From Erysipelotrichaceae bacterium (GTDB taxonomy: Bacteria; Bacillota_I; Bacilli_A; Erysipelotrichales; Erysipelotrichaceae), in the NCBI GenBank assembly GCA_029101345.1, contig JAQXQU010000060.1:1-42361 (forward strand): a stretch of DNA of 42,361 nucleotides, read 5' to 3'. Positions 8,333 through 17,119 of this stretch are shown in pieces. Numbering within the stretch: position 1 is the stretch's first letter; each line of letters starts with the position of its first letter. Made by a program: the position numbers and the translations under genes. The notes beneath the pieces were generated by a model that was not told where the DNA came from, searched no databases, and worked only from the letters and a program-made list of their open reading frames with translations.

Positions 8333-8509
8333 CAGGAATATAATGGTGATGCCAGAGATATAACTGTTCAGCTAAATGGCATTGTCAGGGATTATGAGAA
8401 AGTAACTGCACATTTTGCCTCTTTTGAGTGGCAAACAATCATAAAAGAGGTCTTTATCCAGATAAAAAACCGCATTAGCGACTATTTGGAAATGCAATTC
8501 CGGTTATAA
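8333..8509 (+). pseudogene. Possible decayed coding remnant, unidentified
   Basis: The 652-base gap between prs and the giant surface gene holds one stretch that reads like protein: 58 codons open from an in-frame TAG at 8330-8332 to TAA at 8507-8509, with no start codon near its beginning. The reading (for example VQLNGIVRDYEKVTAHFA and IIKEVFIQIKNRISDYLE) has an amphipathic, ordinary composition. I do not recognise the family. It could be the tail of a gene lost by deletion, or chance. The rest of the gap (8510-8740) is AT-rich, with no convincing gene on either strand. Confidence 0.3.
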
Positions 8510-8748
8510 AAAAAGCAGTGAGATCCGAAAAATAAAAAAAGTGGAAAAAATGTGGAAAAATAAAATTTCCAATCCATATCGCAAGTAAGGATCATAATTT
8601 ATGACAGCTAAAGACCGGAAACTTAATGGCCTGGATTGCAGATATTCCTCGGATTTATCGAAAAATCTGCAGTATTTTGCACAAATCCATGCCAAATAGT
8701 CAATAATGGTTATAAATATTCCAGAATAGTAGATTTATTATTATAAAG

Positions 8749-8757
8749 TGCTAAAAT
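8749..8757 (+). promoter_or_regulatory. Candidate extended -10 promoter of the giant surface protein gene
   Basis: TG-C-TAAAAT (TG at 8749-8750, -10 at 8752-8757) has the extended -10 form, with AT-rich DNA upstream. It would give a leader of roughly 150 bases before ATG 8915. A near-repeat TTATAACTGGATAA (8757-8770) / TTATAACTAGATAC (8812-8825) lies just downstream and could be an operator pair. Confidence 0.4.
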
Positions 8758-8914
8758 TATAACTGGATAAGTCTATCTGCCTTTTTTAATCTTTACGCCA
8801 AAAATATCTATTTATAACTAGATACATAACCGCTAATGATTAAAGTAGAAGTAGACAATGACCAGGAGTTTAGCTATGGGCTTCTGCATGTATACGGTAG
8901 CAAGGAGGTATGCT

Positions 8915-11900
8915 ATGAAACAGATGTATAGGGATCTGAAAAAACTATTGACTGTCATCCTTGTTGGCATGATGCTGTTTACAACAATCAGAATCAATCC
9001 AACAATTATCACTGCTGAAGAAACTGAAGACGAAGCAGTAGTTGAGACAGTTGAGAACATTGAAAATTCGGATGCTGAACAACTGGAAACATCTGATGAT
9101 TATGTCGTTCCTTCACCAGTCGTAACAACTGAAACTGAAGAGGTTGCTGGTGAAGTGGAAAAGACTGAAGATCAGGCTGATGTTTCTATCGAAGAAACAG
9201 CAGATGATAAGCAAGAGGAGGAAATCGTCACAAATGAAGTTTCTGATGAAACTCAAGTCGACGACAACCTGGAAGCAAATAACATAGTTGAGGAAGTGGC
9301 AATGCCTGCCCAGAACTTCTCTGGTGCAGCCAATGCTGTTCGTGTAGCAGTCAATGCACCAGAAGGCGCATTCCCAGCTGGCACAACAATGAAGGTCACA
9401 CCTGTCAACAATGATGTTGCTAGAGAGCTTGCTGAATCAGTAACAAGTGAAGAAAAGGAAGTAGCAACAGCTATTGCCATCGATATCGCTTTCTTTGATT
9501 CAGAAGGAAACGAAATTGAACCATTGAAACCAATTACTGTCTCCTTATCAAAGGACATGAAGGGTGAAGAATTTGGTATCTACCATGTCGAAGACAATGG
9601 TGATGTCAATCTGGTTTCTGAAGATGCAACAAACAAGGGTGCAACTTTCACTTCTGATTCCTTCTCAATTTACCTGATTGTTGGTACATCCGAACCTCAG
9701 CCAGGCGAAGAAGAAGATACAATCATTATCAATGTCCGCCATATCACATCTGCCGGCATTGCGATTTTTGATAATGCCTCAGAAGAAATTGCCAAGAATG
9801 CTGATGGAACATATACCTTCTCCTATAATGTCCCACAGGCCGAGGGCAAATCACCAAAGCTGTCTGATTCAACCGATTCATCCTTTGTATTAAGTGCTGA
9901 TGGCTTGAAGATTGATGCAACAATCACTGGCAGCGATCTGGCATATTATGTAACTATCATTTATGAAAACGACAAAGCTGAATATACAGTTATCAAGTCA
10001 TTTGAACAGTTAAGCGGTGATCCAAGAACCGAATCATATACAACTGAAGGTGAAATCGGCTACCTGACTGATACAACTGATTATCAGACGGAAGTTGAAG
10101 GTTACATTCTTCAGGAAGTGGATGAACAGGTCGTCGAAGCAAGCGGCACTGTTGTCAATCTTGAATACAAGCTCAAGACTTATACAGTCACATATGATAC
10201 TAATGGTGGTTCATATATCAAGGCTCTTACTGGCAAGCATGGCGAAAAATTAACTGTCTACAAAATGATTGCTAGTGATCCTGAATTGACTTGTGGTCAG
10301 GAAGCACATACTCATGTTCAGCCTACTGGAGATCCTGGATACAACAAGACAAGCGGATGCTATAAATCAAGCTGGAATTGGGACTCGAGGAAATTCGAGT
10401 GGAAGCTAAACTGTAGCAAGAGCGAACATACTCATACTGACGATTGCTACACAAGCACATCAACTTATAGTGTAGTTCCAACCAAGCAGGGCTATACATT
10501 TGCCGGCTGGTATGCCGATAAGGATTGCACAGTTGTAGCTGATGAATCGGTAGTACTAAGTGGCAATGTCACTGTCTATGCCAAGTGGGAAGCAGCAACA
10601 GCTGTCTATACAATCGTATACCAGAAGGAAAATCTGGACGGCACATATAGCTATATCAGTTCCAGAACTGCAACAGCTACAGTTGGTACAAATGTAACAG
10701 GCAATGATGGTGCTGGATCATTTACCGACAGCAATTATTATCAGTATGCAGGCTCAACAAGTGCAACAGTAGCTGCCAATGGTTCAACTGTTGTTTATGC
10801 AAAATACAATTTAAAGGAATACACTATTTCTTTCGACCTGAACAGGGATGGTGCTGCAATTAATATTAATGATAAGACCTATAAGTATGGCGATAAGACC
10901 TACTCAATCAATGTCAAACTAGGCCAGGATATTTCCGACTTGTGGCCAACAGCTGAACATATTGCGGAAGTAAATGGCTATTCATTCTACACCTGGACTC
11001 TTTCCAATCAGGCATATGCAACAAAGAATACTGTTGTCTTGGCTGAAATGCTCGGTAATGGCAACAATACGAAGATTACTGCTACTGCTAGCTGGAGCAA
11101 CAGCCTAACTAAATGCTATGTCTACTACTGGATTGAAAAGGCTGATGGATCAGGTTATGAGATCAGTACTGAATTCTCCCAGTATGTAAATCTCAAGAGT
11201 GGATTAAACGCCAAGGAACTTAATGGTTTGACTAGACTTGGTACTGCAAGCGACCCTCAAAAGCCAAGCGGAAACAACCCTGCTACTGGCGAAGCATATC
11301 CAAATACTACAGTAAGTGACGGCCAGATCAAGGATGCAGAAGGCAAAGTCGTATTTACTGGTACTATCTACAACTTCTACTACAATAGAAATGCTTATAA
11401 AATCGAATACAGCAATGGTGGCACAATTACTGATACTCTAAGTGTCAAATATGGTGCTGACATTACATCTGATACTTATACAAAGCCAAGTCCTAATAGA
11501 CCTGCTAGTGTTGATGAAGATTATATCTTCGCTGGCTGGTATGACAATGCGGCATGTGAAGGAAGCAAATATGTCTTTTCAACAATGCCTGCTTCAAACC
11601 TAGGCCTATTCGCTAAGTGGGTAGCACCTGATAGAACAGTCACAGTTATTTACGATAATGGTGAAGATACTTCTAGAATCACCGTTAAGAAGGGTGATTA
11701 TGCAGATATCCCAACACCTGTCAGATCTGGTTATGACTTTGTCGGCTGGTTCTTCGAAGACGGAACTGAAGTTGATACTTCAGCGCCAATTACGGAAGAT
11801 ATCACAATCGTTGCCCATTGGAAGCTAAAGACTAATACTGACTATGTCATCAGATATGTCCTGGAAGATGGCACAAAGATCTTTGATGATGAAGTCAAGA

Positions 11901-14900
11901 CAAGCAAGGTCGGCAAGACTGTTGTCGCTTATGCAAAGGAACCTACTGGTACTTATGCCGGCTATATCGTCAATGCAGCGTCACAGTCATTGGTCTTAAC
12001 TGGCAATGAAGAAAATGATGTCATCACCTTTGTTTACAGCAAGTTCACTCCTGCCCAGTATCAGGTCTGGTATGTAGATGAGGAAGGCACTGTTGTTGCT
12101 GGCAATGGCAGTGATGATTGGAAGACTGCTGAAGCTAATAAGATCCTGGTCAAGGTTGATCCAAATGAAATTCCGGTTGGCTATGAACTGAATGATGAAG
12201 CAGTTAAGGAACTTGTTGTTTCTGGCGATAAGACTAAGAACCATGTCGAATTCATGATTAAACCGATTGTTTATCATGTAACTTATGTCTTGAATGGTGG
12301 TTCAATTTCCGGACAGCCTACTGAATACACAATTAAGAGCCCAGATCTACCTGTACCACAACCTACAAGAACAGGCTATAAGTTCACTGGCTGGGACTTT
12401 GGTCCAAAAGGTGTTCAGGATACAGATAAGCCACATGACAGAATGAACACAATCATTCATGCTGGTTCGCATGCAGATCTTGTATTTACAGCAAATTGGG
12501 AACTCAATGTCTTCAATATCACATATAAATGGGATGGTGCTGCACCAGAAGGTGTAAATCCTCCAGTTGTTTCAGAATCCTATGAATACGGAAGCAGTTA
12601 CACTGTTGAAGCAGAACCAGCATTACAGTTGACATATGACGATGAAGGCAATGTCAATGGTGTCTGGACATTCAATGGCTGGTCAAAGACTGGTACATTA
12701 ACAGTTACTGGTCATATTGAAATAGTCGGTTCATGGACATATACACAGTTGGCAATCAGTGCTGACGGCTATAGTGGAACATATGACGGAGCTGAACATT
12801 CTGTATCAAATATCGCTGTTATCTCAGGTGAAACAGATATTACAAGCGAATTTGCAATTACATATAAGGTTGATGGTGTTGAATATGCATCACTTCCTAA
12901 ATATAAGGACGTAACAAACAAGGAAGTAACAGTTGTAGCAACTAATAGCACTCATGGTTATGAAATTGAAACAACAGCTTCTGTAGTTATTACTCCAGCT
13001 AATGTTACAGTCACAGCCGCTGACATGACCAAGGCTTATGGTGATAGCGATCCTGCTCTAACAGCTAGTGTCTCTGGACTTGTAGCAGGTGAGTCTGAAT
13101 CCCTGATCCGATATAATATCTCGAGAGTTGCTGGCGAAAATGTTGGCAAGTATGCAATCACTCCAACAGGCGTTGCAGTTCAGGGCAACTACAATGTTTC
13201 TTATATTCCTGCAGAACTTGAGATTACAGCCAATACTGAAGTAATCACAATCACAGCAAACTCAGCAAGCAAGGTCTATGATGGAACTGCCCTTGAAGAC
13301 AATGGCACAACATATACTGGCAAGCTGGCAACTGGTGATACATTGACAGCGGTTGCAAGTGGCAGCATTACTGATGCTGGCAAGGCTGATAATGTCATTG
13401 CTTCTTATAAGATTTTAAATGCAAAGGGTGAAGATGTTACTTCTAACTATGCAAATATCACTACAGTGAACGGTTCTCTGGAAGTAACCAAGAAACCAGT
13501 CACTATCACAACTAAGTCCGCTAGCAAGGTCTATGATGGAACTCCGCTTACAGCAGATGGTTCGATTTCAGGCCTGGTAGTCGGCGAAACAGTATCATTC
13601 ACTGTCACTGGCTCGCAGACTGCAGTTGATTCAAGCAAGAACACATACTCCCTTGTCTGGGATGGCAGTGCCAAGGAAGGCAACTATTCGATCAGCGAAA
13701 ACCTCGGCACACTGACTGTCACTGAATACGCTGAAGAAATTGTTGTAACAACAACAGGTGGAACATTCACATACGATGGAAAGGCCCATGGCGCAACAGT
13801 AAAAGTAAGCACACTTCCTACTGGCTACAGCCTTGAAACAGCAGTCTCAAACGATACAGCAACCAATGTCCTTGACGGTACAGTGGCAGCTAACTGCGAT
13901 GTGCTGGTCATCAGGAATGCTGAAGGCGAAGATGTAACAGCTAAGCTCAACATCAGATATGTCGATGGCACAATCAAGATCAATCCTGCTCCTTTGAGCG
14001 TAACTACTCCAAGCGCATCAAAGGTCTATGATGGAACTCCACTTACAGCAGCTGGTACAATGACTGGCTTGGTCAATGACGAAACAGCTACGCTAAATAC
14101 TACAGGTTCACAGACTACTGTTGATTCAAGCAGAAACACTTATACAATTTCCTGGGGAACTGCATCTCCTTCAAATTACAAGGTAACTGATTCTGTTGGT
14201 ACACTGACTGTCACTGAATATGCAGACGAGATTGTTGTAACAACAACAGGTGGCGAATTCACATACGATGGAAAGGCCCATGGCGCAACAGTATCCGTCA
14301 GCAATCTTCCTACAGGCTACAGCCTTGAAACAGCAGTCTCAAACGATACTGCTACTCATGTAGCAGATGGAACCGTCACTGCGAACTGCGATGTCCTGGT
14401 CATCAGAAATGCCGAAGGCGAAGATGTAACATCCAAGCTGAACATCAAGCAGGTAACTGGCACAATCAAGATCAATCCAGCTCCTCTGACTGTAACCACA
14501 GAATCCGCTAGCAAGGCTTATGACGAAACTGCACTTACAGCTGGCGGTTCAATCGATGGCCTGGTCAATGGCGAAACAGCTGGCTTCAAAACTACTGGTT
14601 CCCAGATAACCAAAGGCTCAAGCAGCAATACTTATGAAATCACATGGAAGGCTGCTGGCAACAGCTATACTGCCGTTGAATCAGACTATGCAATCAGCGA
14701 AAACATCGGTACGCTGACAGTGACCGAATATGCTGGCCAGATCACTGTCACTACAACTGGCGGCGAATTCACATACGATGGAAAGGCCCATGGAGCTACT
14801 GTCAAGGTCAATGGTCTGCCTGCAGGCTATAAGGTTGGCAAAGCTGCATCAAATGATTCAGCAACTCATGTAGCAGATGGCACAGTCGATGCTAACTGTG

Positions 14901-16993
14901 ATGAACTATCAATTCTAGATACAAATAATAATGACGTAACTGCTCAGCTCAACATCAGCTATGTCGATGGCACAATCAAGATCAATCCAGCTCCTCTGAC
15001 TGTAACTACAGAATCTGCTAGCAAGGTCTATGATGGAACTCCGCTTACAGCTGGCGGTTCGATCGATGGCTTGGTCAATGGCGAAACAGTATCATTCACT
15101 GTCACCGGCTCGCAGACTGAAGCTGATTCCAGCGACAACACCTATGAAATCGTCTGGAAGGCTGCTGGAAACAGCTACACAGCAGTTGAATCAGACTACA
15201 CAATCAGTGCAACTGTCGGTACACTGACTGTCACTGAATACGCAAACGAGATTGTTGTAACAACAACAGGCGGCGAATTCACATACGACGGCCAGGCACA
15301 CGGCGCAACAGTAGAAGTAAGCACGCTTCCTACAGGCTACAGCCTTGAAACAGCAGTCTCAAATGATACTGCTACTCATGTAGCAGATGGAACTGTCACT
15401 GCTAATTGCGATACATTGGTCATCAGAAATGCTGAAGGCGAAGATGTAACATCTAAGCTGAACATCAAACAGGTAACTGGCACAATCAAGATCAATCCAG
15501 CAACACTTACTATTACTACAAATAGTGGCACTAAGACTTATGATGGTACAGCATTAACAGCGGGTGTAGAAGTAAGCGGATTAGTCACTGGCGAATCCGT
15601 AGATGTAACTGCTACTGGTTCACAGACAATAAAGGGTTCAAGCACTAATACTTATTCAATTGATTGGACAAATGCTACTGAATCAGATTACACAGTAAGT
15701 GAAAATCTGGGTACATTAACAGTAAATCCAGCAACAGCTACAGTCACAGCTGCCGACAAGACCAAGGTCTACGGCGCAGCTGATCCAGATCTTACAGCCG
15801 CAGTATCCGGACTTGTGAACGGCGATGCCGCTTCAGTCATCAGATACAGCATCTCAAGGGCTGAAGGCGAGAACGTCGGAACATACGCAATCACTCCTGC
15901 TGGCGATGCAGTCCAGGGCAACTACAATGTCGTCTACGTTCCTGCAGAGCTGGAGATCACACCAATTACAACAACTATCAAGATTACTGCTGATTCTGCA
16001 ACTAAGGTTTATGATGGAACTGCTTTAACAGAAGCTGGATACACATATAATGAAGAAGCATTAGCTGATGGTGATGAAGTGATAGCTGTTGTTGAAGGTT
16101 CAGTTACTGATGCAGGCACAGCCGATAATGAAATCACTTCATTCATGATTGTCAACGCTGATGGCGCCGATGTAACAAGAAACTACGATAACATTGAATT
16201 AGCAAGCGGCATATTAGAAGTAACTAAGAGACCGCTGTTGATCAAGACTAACTCGGCATACAAGGTATATGATACTTATCCACTAACTGCTAAGGGTTCA
16301 ATTGAAGGCTTGGTTGATGGTGAAACAGTAACATTCAAGGTAACTGGTTCACGTGTTGGAATCGGTTCTAGCAAGAATACATATATGCTTGTATGGGAAG
16401 GAACAGCTAAAGAATCCAATTACGAGATTACTGAGGAAATCGGTACATTGACAATTGGTGAAGGTGCTGGCCCAACAAATCCACCTGCTCCAGGTCCAGA
16501 TCCTGATCCTAGACCAATTCCAGATCCACTTCCTGAACCTGATCCTGAAATAGATCCAGTTGAAGAACCAGAAGTAATCGATCCAACTCCTACACCAGAA
16601 GTTGGTGGCGATGAATCATATTGGGCATTGCTGAATTTGATCTGCGCTGTTCTATCAACATTAGGAGCAGTTGTACTTCTGCTTTCTAAGTCTAAGAAGG
16701 ACGAAGAAGAGGAAGAAAATGATGACGAAGTTAAGGCGATGGCTTCTGAAGAGGAAGATGAACCTGAACAGAAGAAGAGAAAAGGTATCTATAAGGTTCT
16801 TGGTAGCCTGTCTGCTATTGCTTCAATCGTTGTCTTTATCCTAACTGAAGACATCACTCTGCCAATGGTATTAACTGACAGATGGACACTTCTAATGGTT
16901 GTATTATTCATCATCTCATTAGGTTCACTGTTCCTTGGTAGAAGATGGCATGAAGAAGACGAAGATGAAGATGAAGCTGAAGCAAATGCTTAA
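8915..16993 (+). CDS. Giant secreted, membrane-anchored MBG / InlB B-repeat surface protein
   Basis: About 2692 residues. ATG 8915 is chosen because AAGGAGG lies six bases upstream and the protein then begins with a signal peptide (MKQMYRDLKKLLTVIL, cleavage near residue 33). The in-frame ATG 19 codons earlier has no such site. Order: signal peptide; Glu/Thr-rich linker (to ~125); a beta domain (~130-265); InlB B-type (Flg_new) repeats with GYTFAGWY/AKWE signatures (~425-1265), the first interrupted by a CxnHTH...CY insert (~460-512); a long MBG/YDG array (~1278-2518); a Pro/Asp/Glu linker (~2519-2563); three C-terminal membrane helices (~2568-2591, 2627-2648, 2656-2675) separated by acidic/basic loops. 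There is no LPXTG motif, so anchoring is by the helices. Likely an adhesin or stalk; the ligand is unknown. It has its own promoter and terminator. Confidence 0.9.
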   Translation: MKQMYRDLKKLLTVILVGMMLFTTIRINPTIITAEETEDEAVVETVENIENSDAEQLETSDDYVVPSPVVTTETEEVAGEVEKTEDQADVSIEETADDKQEEEIVTNEVSDETQVDDNLEANNIVEEVAMPAQNFSGAANAVRVAVNAPEGAFPAGTTMKVTPVNNDVARELAESVTSEEKEVATAIAIDIAFFDSEGNEIEPLKPITVSLSKDMKGEEFGIYHVEDNGDVNLVSEDATNKGATFTSDSFSIYLIVGTSEPQPGEEEDTIIINVRHITSAGIAIFDNASEEIAKNADGTYTFSYNVPQAEGKSPKLSDSTDSSFVLSADGLKIDATITGSDLAYYVTIIYENDKAEYTVIKSFEQLSGDPRTESYTTEGEIGYLTDTTDYQTEVEGYILQEVDEQVVEASGTVVNLEYKLKTYTVTYDTNGGSYIKALTGKHGEKLTVYKMIASDPELTCGQEAHTHVQPTGDPGYNKTSGCYKSSWNWDSRKFEWKLNCSKSEHTHTDDCYTSTSTYSVVPTKQGYTFAGWYADKDCTVVADESVVLSGNVTVYAKWEAATAVYTIVYQKENLDGTYSYISSRTATATVGTNVTGNDGAGSFTDSNYYQYAGSTSATVAANGSTVVYAKYNLKEYTISFDLNRDGAAININDKTYKYGDKTYSINVKLGQDISDLWPTAEHIAEVNGYSFYTWTLSNQAYATKNTVVLAEMLGNGNNTKITATASWSNSLTKCYVYYWIEKADGSGYEISTEFSQYVNLKSGLNAKELNGLTRLGTASDPQKPSGNNPATGEAYPNTTVSDGQIKDAEGKVVFTGTIYNFYYNRNAYKIEYSNGGTITDTLSVKYGADITSDTYTKPSPNRPASVDEDYIFAGWYDNAACEGSKYVFSTMPASNLGLFAKWVAPDRTVTVIYDNGEDTSRITVKKGDYADIPTPVRSGYDFVGWFFEDGTEVDTSAPITEDITIVAHWKLKTNTDYVIRYVLEDGTKIFDDEVKTSKVGKTVVAYAKEPTGTYAGYIVNAASQSLVLTGNEENDVITFVYSKFTPAQYQVWYVDEEGTVVAGNGSDDWKTAEANKILVKVDPNEIPVGYELNDEAVKELVVSGDKTKNHVEFMIKPIVYHVTYVLNGGSISGQPTEYTIKSPDLPVPQPTRTGYKFTGWDFGPKGVQDTDKPHDRMNTIIHAGSHADLVFTANWELNVFNITYKWDGAAPEGVNPPVVSESYEYGSSYTVEAEPALQLTYDDEGNVNGVWTFNGWSKTGTLTVTGHIEIVGSWTYTQLAISADGYSGTYDGAEHSVSNIAVISGETDITSEFAITYKVDGVEYASLPKYKDVTNKEVTVVATNSTHGYEIETTASVVITPANVTVTAADMTKAYGDSDPALTASVSGLVAGESESLIRYNISRVAGENVGKYAITPTGVAVQGNYNVSYIPAELEITANTEVITITANSASKVYDGTALEDNGTTYTGKLATGDTLTAVASGSITDAGKADNVIASYKILNAKGEDVTSNYANITTVNGSLEVTKKPVTITTKSASKVYDGTPLTADGSISGLVVGETVSFTVTGSQTAVDSSKNTYSLVWDGSAKEGNYSISENLGTLTVTEYAEEIVVTTTGGTFTYDGKAHGATVKVSTLPTGYSLETAVSNDTATNVLDGTVAANCDVLVIRNAEGEDVTAKLNIRYVDGTIKINPAPLSVTTPSASKVYDGTPLTAAGTMTGLVNDETATLNTTGSQTTVDSSRNTYTISWGTASPSNYKVTDSVGTLTVTEYADEIVVTTTGGEFTYDGKAHGATVSVSNLPTGYSLETAVSNDTATHVADGTVTANCDVLVIRNAEGEDVTSKLNIKQVTGTIKINPAPLTVTTESASKAYDETALTAGGSIDGLVNGETAGFKTTGSQITKGSSSNTYEITWKAAGNSYTAVESDYAISENIGTLTVTEYAGQITVTTTGGEFTYDGKAHGATVKVNGLPAGYKVGKAASNDSATHVADGTVDANCDELSILDTNNNDVTAQLNISYVDGTIKINPAPLTVTTESASKVYDGTPLTAGGSIDGLVNGETVSFTVTGSQTEADSSDNTYEIVWKAAGNSYTAVESDYTISATVGTLTVTEYANEIVVTTTGGEFTYDGQAHGATVEVSTLPTGYSLETAVSNDTATHVADGTVTANCDTLVIRNAEGEDVTSKLNIKQVTGTIKINPATLTITTNSGTKTYDGTALTAGVEVSGLVTGESVDVTATGSQTIKGSSTNTYSIDWTNATESDYTVSENLGTLTVNPATATVTAADKTKVYGAADPDLTAAVSGLVNGDAASVIRYSISRAEGENVGTYAITPAGDAVQGNYNVVYVPAELEITPITTTIKITADSATKVYDGTALTEAGYTYNEEALADGDEVIAVVEGSVTDAGTADNEITSFMIVNADGADVTRNYDNIELASGILEVTKRPLLIKTNSAYKVYDTYPLTAKGSIEGLVDGETVTFKVTGSRVGIGSSKNTYMLVWEGTAKESNYEITEEIGTLTIGEGAGPTNPPAPGPDPDPRPIPDPLPEPDPEIDPVEEPEVIDPTPTPEVGGDESYWALLNLICAVLSTLGAVVLLLSKSKKDEEEEENDDEVKAMASEEEDEPEQKKRKGIYKVLGSLSAIASIVVFILTEDITLPMVLTDRWTLLMVVLFIISLGSLFLGRRWHEEDEDEDEAEANA
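13001..13495 (+). repeat. MBG block B, first copy
   Basis: 495 bases encoding TVTAADMTKAYGDSDPAL...AVQGNYNVSYIPAELEIT followed by NSASKVYDGTALE...LEVTKK. A second copy of the same two-domain block occurs at 15734-16231 (498 bases), so the tandem array between them is bracketed by paralogous blocks. Protein similarity is high, while many synonymous codons differ. Confidence 0.85.
13496..15735 (+). repeat. Tandem array: four ~500-base MBG units plus a half unit
   Basis: Units start at 13496, 13991, 14483, 14993 and 15503 (495, 492, 510, 510 bases, then a partial copy). Each full unit encodes two beta modules: SASKVYDGTPLTA...NTYxxxW...GTLTVTEYA, then VTTTGGEFTYDGKAHGATV...GTIKINPA. Some segments are nearly identical in DNA, for example around 13740, 14232 and 15252, which suggests recent expansion by recombination. 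Confidence 0.88.
15734..16231 (+). repeat. MBG block B, second copy
   Basis: Encodes TVTAADKTKVYGAADPDL...AVQGNYNVVYVPAELEIT, then DSATKVYDGTALT...LEVTKRP, matching block B at 13001-13495. It is followed by one more half unit (16232 to ~16470) before the proline-rich linker. The first ~230 bases use more C-ending codons than the first copy does. Confidence 0.85.
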
Positions 16994-17016
16994 TATCTTC
17001 TAAATCCAAAAAATCC

Positions 17017-17050
17017 AGAAAAGAGATTGGCAAAAACCAATCTCTTTTCT
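17017..17050 (+). terminator. Terminator after the giant surface protein gene
   Basis: A 14-bp perfect inverted repeat (AGAAAAGAGATTGG at 17017-17030 with CCAATCTCTTTTCT at 17037-17050) and loop CAAAAA, 24 bases after the stop. The T-rich arm itself provides the U-run. Confidence 0.88.
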
Positions 17051-17062
17051 TACATTGTCTTA

Positions 17063-17092
17063 TTGCTAGAAAAAGGAATTAATGCTTATATT
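17063..17092 (+). promoter_or_regulatory. Candidate promoter of the amidohydrolase gene
   Basis: TTGCTA (17063-17068) and TATATT (17087-17092) with 18-base spacing, lying between the preceding terminator and ATG 17120. A short GAGGT at 17106-17110 serves as ribosome site. Confidence 0.5.
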
Positions 17093-17119
17093 TAATTGAA
17101 GTTATGAGGTATGTTGTAA

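Noticed and set aside
8504-8695. Minus-strand frame of 63 codons in the gap before the surface gene
   Set aside because: Phe/Leu/Ile-rich translation of AT-rich DNA, no ribosome site, no family resemblance.
8858-8914. ATG 8858 as the start of the giant surface protein
   Set aside because: No ribosome site; it would place 19 extra residues before a well-formed signal peptide that begins at 8915 after AAGGAGG.
13496-15735. Regular ~500-base repeats that might suggest a CRISPR-like or satellite array
   Set aside because: The repeats are inside one long reading frame and encode tandem beta modules; there are no short identical repeats with unique spacers.
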